From NCBI GenBank assembly GCA_038748365.1, contig JBCDIZ010000001.1, positions 501,388 to 565,387 of the forward strand: a stretch of DNA of 64,000 nucleotides, written 5' to 3'. The translations under genes and the position numbers were made by a program. Origin of the DNA: Alterisphingorhabdus sp038748365 (lineage in GTDB: Bacteria > Pseudomonadota > Alphaproteobacteria > Sphingomonadales > Sphingomonadaceae). The notes under the pieces are model-generated. The model was not told the origin of the DNA, ran no database searches, and saw nothing but the letters and a program-made list of their open reading frames with translations. Positions 54,801 to 63,800 of the stretch are shown piece after piece. Positions within the stretch are counted from its first letter, which is position 1. Each line of letters opens with the position of its first letter.

Positions 54801-57800
54801 TCAACGGTAGCACCGCCACCAAGGGCAGCAGCCCCGACATCTGCTAAACCCTGCGCTGTGGCATCAAGCTGGGCAACATTCACCGCTTCATCGGCTTCTG
54901 CGCCAGCAGCGACGCCCTGAATACGGCGACCGCCTACAGAGACCACACCGTTGGTCGGTGCAGCCGTGCCCAGGAAATAGGCATTGTTGGTCGATGCAAC
55001 AGTGCCCGTTCCCTGACCCAGCGCAACATCGCCGACATTATTAGCTTGCGCGCCAAAGCCTAGAGCAGTGCCGCTCTCAACATTAGCAATTGCCGTTGCA
55101 CCCACTGCTGTCGCCTGAAGTGCATTGGCACGACTTTGCGTACCAACACCGGTCGCATCAATCGCGTTAGCCTGCGTTCCGGCACCCACAGCAACCGCAC
55201 GCGTGTCATTGGCACGAGCAGAGGCACCTATTGCTGTTCCATCAGTTCCGTTCACTTGCGCATCAAAGCCAAAAGCAGATCCGTTTTCGCCAAATATCTG
55301 CGAATCTTTACCTATAGCTGTCGACCGAGCGGCAAAGGCACGCGCATTAAAGCCAAGCGCCGTCGCATCTTCTGCGGTTGCACGGCTGTCATTACCAACG
55401 GCTGTTGCTTGCAGGGCATTTGCCTCAGCGCCAAAGCCCCCGGCAACCGCATCGGTACCGGTATTGGAAGGATCAGCATCACCTGCTGCATTCTCGGAAA
55501 CAAAGGGGCCAGATGCACCAGAAGCAACCTGATCCACAACCTCTGCTACCGCAAAGAGCTGTGAACCATTGACTGCGTCGGTTGATGTAGATGAAATTTC
55601 GCCTGGAGCGACATTAACGATCTGGCGTTTTTCGGAACCACTGCCGACAGAGACGACAGCGAAAGTCTGTGCTGCACCTTCAAACCCGCTGAAAGTGGTG
55701 TTGCCAATGGTTACACTACTGACTTGCGAAGCCGCTTCCGTGGCGGATCCCGAACCGATAGCAACAGCCCCGGCATTATTCGCCGTTGCATTCAGGCCAA
55801 AAGCCAATGCGCTCGGCGATGTGGCATTGGCACCTGTGCCAATAGCAACCGCATCACTGCCGGCAATGGAGCCACCCGAGCCGATCAGCACACCATTAGT
55901 AGTGCCCGCTGCAACCGTACCGCCATTGCCAAAGACGGCCGTTTCTTCGATACCATCGCCGATGGTGTTGTTGGAACCGATAATGCCGCTATTCAAGGCA
56001 TTCGTCACCGAAGTATCATTGCCAATCAACAACAAGTCATCGCTATCGGTGACCGTATTGCCAACGCCAGCGACCAGACCACGGTCAAGATTATCAACTG
56101 TGTTGCCCGCACCAATAACAGCAATGGTGTCGTTATCGGTCAGAGTATTGCCTGCGCCAATGGCGACGCCATTGCCCCCGGTTATGGTGTTTTGCTGACC
56201 AAGCGCTGTGCTCGTTAAAGCATCAGTGACGACATTGCCTGCACCAATCGCAATACTGCCAGTGCTATTTGTGCCTGCTCCTGATGTATCAAGAACCTGA
56301 GCTTCATCGCCCAAAGCCAGAGAACTATTGCCCTCAGCCCGAGCATTATCACCGCCAGCCGAAGCATCAATGCCGCTGGCAACCGGAGCCACCGAATTGG
56401 CAAAATCTTCGGTAACAAACTGACTACCAACGCCATTGGCGACCTGTGTCGCCAATTCAAACAGCTGTGAGCCGTTGATTGCGTCAGTGGAATCACTGGT
56501 TACTCGGCCAGGGGCAACATTGGTGATCTGGCGCTGAGTCGTTGCTGATCCAACCGAAACTACACTCGATGCCGTGCCTTCATAATTGGTCGCATCCAGC
56601 ACAGTCACGCCACCAATCACCGTATTGGCGACGGCATTGACGATGCTATCCTGACTGCCCGCGCCCAGCGCAACGCTGCCATCGGTGGTGTTGGCAATAG
56701 CATTCTCGCCAATGGCTGTATTGTCGAGCGTCAAAGCAACAGGCGCTCCTCCGCCATCGGTGCCGGCAATCGCGCCGTCACCAAAGGCAGCACCACCACC
56801 CGATGCTTGCGCGCCCGTACCGACAGCCTGAGAACCCAGCGATATCGCATTAAGACCTATGGCGATAGCACCAGCGCCCGTTGCCTGTGCGGATGTACCG
56901 ACAGCAATCGCATCATCTGCGCCAACCGAGGCTTCGCTACCAATCGCTACTGTACGATCAACATCGAGCGGTGTGCCAAAGACACCGCTACCGGCATTGT
57001 AACCGCTGGCTACATTGCGATCACCGGAAACGAACTGACCAGCGCCACGTCCGCTGGCAAGATTGTCAGCACCAGTAACGCCCAGACCCGAACCTCGGCC
57101 AATGGCGGTATTATTTGAGCCCAGAACATCGTCGCCCGAGTTGGAACCAATGCCGACATTGTCGTCGCCTTCAACATCGCTTGCGGCAAAGGCACCTATG
57201 CCGACATTGTTGTCGCCATCTGCCCTGTCACCTGCCTGTTCGCCAATGCCGATATTCTGATCGCCAGTAACCTGCCGTGCGGCGCGCTGGCCTATGGCCA
57301 CATTATCGTCTCCGCTGACTTCAGTACCCGCAAACAGACCCGTGGCGATATTTCTGCTGCCGGTAATGGCTATGCCTGCCCCTTCACCAATAGCGATATT
57401 GCGTCCAAGAGTTCCTGTGGTGCCAGCAACGGCATCTTCACCAGCGGCTCTACCAATGGCAATGCTATTCGAGGTTCCTGCTTCGGCTCCATTACCGATA
57501 GCGAGGGAATTCTCACCAGCAGCATCGGCGGCAGTGCCGATCGCAACCGCATCATCACCGGTTGCGCTGGCATCTGCATCCGTCGGCAGCGTTGAATTGG
57601 CTTTAAAGTAAGGCAATTGCGTGGAGCCGTTGGTGATGTTGGTGATATTCGTGGTGTTGGTATCGACCTGGGTCGTCACCTCCTGAAATGCCTCGGTAAC
57701 ATCATCCGCAGTGCCACCATTAGGCGTCACGAACGTCGGTGCGGTAAAGGCACCAGCAGCATCAAACACATTCTGACCGATCAGCGTGTTGATATCAGAT

Positions 57801-60800
57801 GCCTGATTGACCAGCTGGCCCACTGTGGCTGCATCAGTGGCCGCGGCGCCATCGGCAACATTAGTCAGACGACGCTCATCGCCTGAAGTGCCAAAGGAGA
57901 CTTCAGAAGTAGGAGCCGTGCTAGCTGTACCATAGCCTGCAACCGTGGGAACCGAGCCGCTGGTCTGGCTGCCCGCACCTATGGCGACGCTGTCGGCATA
58001 TTGTGCATTGGCGTTACGTCCAAGCGCGGTCGCTCCGAGACCGGTGGCGTTTGCATCCGTGCCCAAGGCGGTACCTGCCTGGTCAACGCTGGCATTCTGA
58101 CCCACAGCTGTGCCGTTCTGACCGTCAACACTGGCACCCTGACCAATGGCAGTTGAATCTTCATTATTGCCGGTTGTGGCATCGACGCCAATAGCCGTTG
58201 AATTGGCACCACCGGCCTGAGCACGGAAGCCGCCTGCTGTCGTATTGTTACCGCTGGTAACAGGTGCCGTGGTCAGACCTGTTGTTGACGAAGTGAAAGG
58301 CACACCCGCTGCCGTAGTGGCAACCGAGTTAATCGCTGCCTCAATCGACGTGAAGCCAGTGCCGTCAACCGTAATGACATCACCGCTAGTCGCCACACCT
58401 GTTGTATCGTCAAAAGCATTATTGGTCGGCGAGATAAAGCCGTCCAATGCCTCTAGACCGGTCCGCAGCTGATTGACATTGGCTGCATCGGTGAGATTCA
58501 CACCATCGGACACACCTTGCAAACGGCGGCCACCAAAGGCGACAACCGAACCCGGTGCCGCAGCTCCGGTGCCATAGGCCAGGCCGCCAACGGCTGCGGT
58601 GTCTGACCCTGAACCGATAGCGACATCGCCATTCTGGTTATTTGCCATCGCGCCATTGCCTATCGCGATCGTATTGTTGTTCTGTGCGGTCGCACCATTG
58701 CCGGCGGCAAAGCTATTATTGCCATTTGCCGTCGAGCTTGGCCCGATGGCGACCGAGTCATTGCCGACAGCCGCCGCACCCGGACCTGTCGAATTGGCAC
58801 GGAAATAAAGTGTGCCAACCGCTTCAATCGCGTTGAAAGCATCGGTGATATTGTCATAATTGACGCTACCGATGCTGAAGGTCGGATCGGTATAGGTACC
58901 ATCAGTGTTGATTATCGTCTGGCCTATAACTGTGTTCAAATTGGTGCCCTGTTGCTGCAACTGCGCGACATTGACCGCATCAGTGCCAAGAGTACCAGCA
59001 GCAACACCCTGAATTTGACGATTGCCGACAGCGACAGCAGATGTCGCACTGTTAACAACGCCGCCATAGCCGGTATTGCTCACCGCAACGGTGGAAGAAC
59101 CAATACCCAGCGCAACATCACCTGAAGCAGCTCCAGCGCTGGCTCCATCACCCAAGGCTACAGTATTATTTTGCGTCGCCTGAGCACCATCACCAATGGC
59201 AATTGCGCTGTTATTGGTGGCGTTGGCATTATTACCTATGGCGATGGAATTGGCAGAATCGGAATTCGCGCTGCTGCCAATAGCAATGCCCTGATTGCCG
59301 CTGGCATCTGCGCCATTACCTATCGCCACACCGTTATTGGCAGTGGCATCCGCATCATCACCCAGGGCGACCGAGCCGTCATTGGCATCGGAATCATTAC
59401 CAATAGAAACGGAACCGGTACCATCGCTGTCTGCATTGTCACCAAGGGCAACCCCGCCATCGCCATCGGCATTGGCAGAAGGACCAACTGCAAGGCTGCG
59501 GTTGCCGCCTGCAACCGCGCCATCGCCGCCTGCAGAGGCATTGACACCCGTAGCCAAGGGCGCAACACCGCCGGTCTGTTCGGTGACAAACTGGCCTGCA
59601 TTGGAGAGTTGCTGGGTAAGTTCAAATATCTGAGAGCCATTGATTGCATCAGTCGAGGCCGCGGCAATCTCACCAGCGGCGACATTGGTAATCTGGCGCT
59701 GTTCATTCAGGCCGGTTCCACCAACAGAAACGACGCTGGTCCCCGCACCGGCAAAATTGCTTGCATCCAGTGTGACGTTACCCGCAGTCACATCATTGAC
59801 CGTGCTCGGCCCCACACTCGCGATAGAGTTCGCACCCAATGCAACATTGCCTGCTACTGAGTCAGCAACCGCACCGCTGCCCAGAGCGGTGGTGTTGTTG
59901 ACGCCATTGGCAATCGCACCATCACCAAAGGCCGCGCCACCCATTGTGCCATCAGCAGCAGTACCAGCACCATTGACACCGGCGCGCGAACCATCACCGA
60001 CAGCAGTGCCGCCGCCGCCAGCCTGTGCATCGGCGCCACCGGCAAAAGAGCCATAAGCAATCGCGCCATCGCCAATAGCGGTGGAAGATGCGCCCTGCGC
60101 CTGTGCTCCGGAGCCGATAGCTACGGCATCATCTTCGCTGGCCAGAGCCTGTTCACCAATGGCAATCGTGCGATTGACCTGCAGCTGCGGCGTCCCGCCG
60201 GGATTACTCCCCGCTTCGTTACCGATAGCAATATTGCTGTCACCGAAGACATTGCGTCCGGCATCGCGGCCGCTGGCAAAGTTATCATTGCCCTGAACAT
60301 CCTGGCCCGCGCTGTAGCCGAAAGCGATGTTTTCATTGCCGGTTACGTTCCGGCCTGCATAAGTGCCGCTGGCGACATTGTAATTACCATCAATTCCATT
60401 GCCCGCCTGGAAACCCATTGCTGAATTGTAGCTTCCCTCTGCAGTAGCTGTACCTATGCTGTTCCCGGCAAGTTCACCGATAGCAATATTGTTATCACCT
60501 GTAACATTGCGGCCTGCATAATTGCCGAGAGCAGAGTTACTATTACCATCAATATCCTGACCGGCTTCAGTACCCTGCGCCTGGTTACCACCCCCAGTAA
60601 CACGCAAGCCTGCTTCACGGCCCAGAGCCGTATTGCCATTGCCAACAACAAATCTGCCTGCATTATCGCCAATCGCGAGATTGCGTCCGTCGTTCGCTCC
60701 CCCGGCTCCCGTGCTCGAATAACCAGCGCCGGAACCGATCGCGATGCCATTGTTGGAACCTGCATCAGCTGCGGCACCTATAGCGATAGAATTATCGGTA

Positions 60801-63800
60801 CGGCCGATTGCCGCATTACCAATCGCAATGGCATTATCCACATCGAGCAGAGTGCCGGGATTTGTACCACTTCCCGCGCCCGTGCCAAGGGCAACATTGT
60901 CACTACCTGAAACAAACTGTCCTGTATTCAGACCGCTAGCGATATTGTTGCTGCCATTGGTAAAGACACCTGACCCATCACCGGTAAAGATATTGTTGTT
61001 ACCCTGAGCCAGAAAACCTGTTTGAAAACCAGAGACGATGTTGGAATTGCCGACCATCTGGACGCCAGCCTGATTACCGGTGGCGATATTGTTGTCACCT
61101 TCCATTAGGCCACCCGACAGAAGGCCTACAGAAATATTATTGTCGCCAACGACAGCGCCACCAGCATCAGGACCTAGAGCAGTATTATTAGAACCGGTAA
61201 CGCCAAAGCCGGAGCGATACCCCGCAGCAAGGTTACCGCGAGCAGTGCCGTTAGTGGGATCAGAGACGTTGCTCCCTGCCTGACGGCCAACGGCTACATT
61301 GGTACTGCCAGCAACATTGTTGCCTGAGAGGTCACCGATAGCAATGTTGGCTTCGCCGGTAACATCCTGACCTGCATTAAAGCCAGTTGCGATATTCAGG
61401 CCACCCGAAACGTCGGTTCCCGCCTGATAGCCGGTAGCTATATTGCCGGTACCCGTGCTGCCAGTGCCTGCACCGGAACCAATGGAAACTGCATAATTGC
61501 TCGTCGCCAGGGCATTGCCACCTATGGCAATTGCACTATTGCCGATAGCACCTGAATTTGTTGAGGTGTTGCCTGGCAGGGAGCTGTTGACATTAAGATA
61601 GTCGATCGCACCACCAGCAACAGCTTCAATCGCCTCATTGGTCGCGAAAAGCTGTGAGCCATTGACCGCGTCAGTGCTGGTATCAGCCAGTTCACCGGCA
61701 GCAACATTGGTGATCTGACGCTCATTGCCTGCGGAACCCACAGAGACCACGCTGCCCGGCGCACCGCCTGCGAAAGTATAGGCGACACCATTGATCGTTG
61801 TGCCTGTCGTGGGATTAGCCGCAGTCGTTACCGAGTTTGCGCCCAGCGCGACATCATCACTAGCACTTGCTACCGCCTGATTACCTAACGCCAGTGCGCG
61901 CACACCATTAGCACTAGCTCCGTCACCAAACGCAGCCGAACCATTACTGGTGGCTACACTTTCGCCACCAATCGCAATGCTGCGGTTATCAAGGGCAGTT
62001 GCATCAGAACCGATAGCAACCGATTGCACGCCGACGGCACGGGCACCAAAGGCATCCGGATCACCAGCGCCATCGGCATCGCCGCCAATCGCCACACTGC
62101 GATCACCCTCGGCACGCGCTTCCTCGCCGATCGCAACCGAACTGGTCAGGCCGGTAAAGGAATCGATGCCAATAGTGACATTTTCAATGCCATTTGACGT
62201 CGAATTGGTACCGATGGCCACGCTGTCACGTGCAGCAGCGGCTGCGGTGGCCCCAACACCCAATGCCAGCGAACCAACACCCTCCGCCCGCGCGCCGTCG
62301 CCGCCCGCAGAGGCATTGGTGCCCGATGCTACCGGCGCCGTTGAAGTTGCAAAACCTTCGGTCACGAATTGGCTGCCCTCGCCGCTGGCGACCTGTGTTG
62401 CCAGTTCAAATAGCTGCGAACCATTGATCGCATCGGTGGAGGTTGCGGTTACCGAGCCGGGCGCGACATTGGTGATCTGGCGCTCGCTGCCCGCAGAGCC
62501 GACCGATACGATGCTGCTCGCCGTTCCTTCATAGTTGGTAGCGTCCAGAGTAATGCCGCCAATAACTGTGTTGGCGACAGCATTGGGAGCAGATTGCGCC
62601 AGCGATCCCGCACCAAGTGCGACATTGCCTGCGGTTGTGTCGGCAATAGCACCGCTACCCAATGCTGTGGTGTTGGCCACGCCATTGGCAATCGCACCAT
62701 CACCAAAGGCCGCGCCGCCCGTGGTGCCATCTGCGGCGGTACCTGCGGTATCAACACCCGCGCGTGAGCCGTCGCCCACTGCGGTACCGCCGCCGCCAGC
62801 CTGTGCATCGGCACCACCGGCAAAAGAACCATAAGCAATCGCGCCATCACCGATAGCGGTGGAGGAAGTACCCAGCGCTTGGGCTTCGCGGCCTATTGCG
62901 GTCGCAGCCTCAGCTGTCGCCTCAGCATCTGCACCGACAGCTAGCGCGAAATCCGCCGTCGCTTGTGCACCGGTGCCGTCACCATCAGCACCTGTACCCG
63001 TTGCATCCGCATCACCACCAATGGCAATTGCATTGACGCCATTGGTGGTCGCATCGCCGCCAATCGCCAAAGACAGTGCGCCGCTGGCTGATGCTCCCGT
63101 ACCATCAAAATTGGGATCATTACCAATAGCGATACCATAGGCATCAGCCACATTGGATTCAACGCCCAGAGCCAGCGCTTCAAAAGCATTTTCTGACACA
63201 GCGGCATCGCGACCAATAGCTATAGCACTATAGGTGCCATTGGCGATATTGGCGTCCGGACCTATCGCAATCGAACCTCCATTGTCAGTGCCAGCAATGT
63301 TTGTTCGGGCACCGATGGCAATGGATTCTTCCGCATTGCCAGCCTCAATATTTGCAAGCTCACCAATGGCAATGGATCGGAAACTGTCCGCAACTGACTG
63401 ACTGCCGATAGCTACCGTGCTGCTAGCTCCAGCGTTTGCATCAAAACCCAAGGCTACTCCATCATCACCAATCGCATCAGCATTTCTGCCTAAAGCTATG
63501 CCATCGGACCCGGAGACAGAGGCATTGTCGCCCAGAGCAACACTTCCCTGACGCTCAACGGAGCTGTTGTTGCCTATGGCTATCGATCCATCAGATGTAA
63601 CAACCGTACCGCCAGGGTTTGGAGGATTAATGATCCGCGCGCCGGTACCAAAGGCGATCGCATTGGCTGATTCACCTTCAACAACAGCACCATCGCCCAA
63701 GGCAGTGGAACCTACACTTTGGGCCTCTGCGCCATCACCAATGGCTGTAGCGGTATTGGCAGAGGCGACCGAGCTGGTGCCGATGGCGATGGAATTCAGG

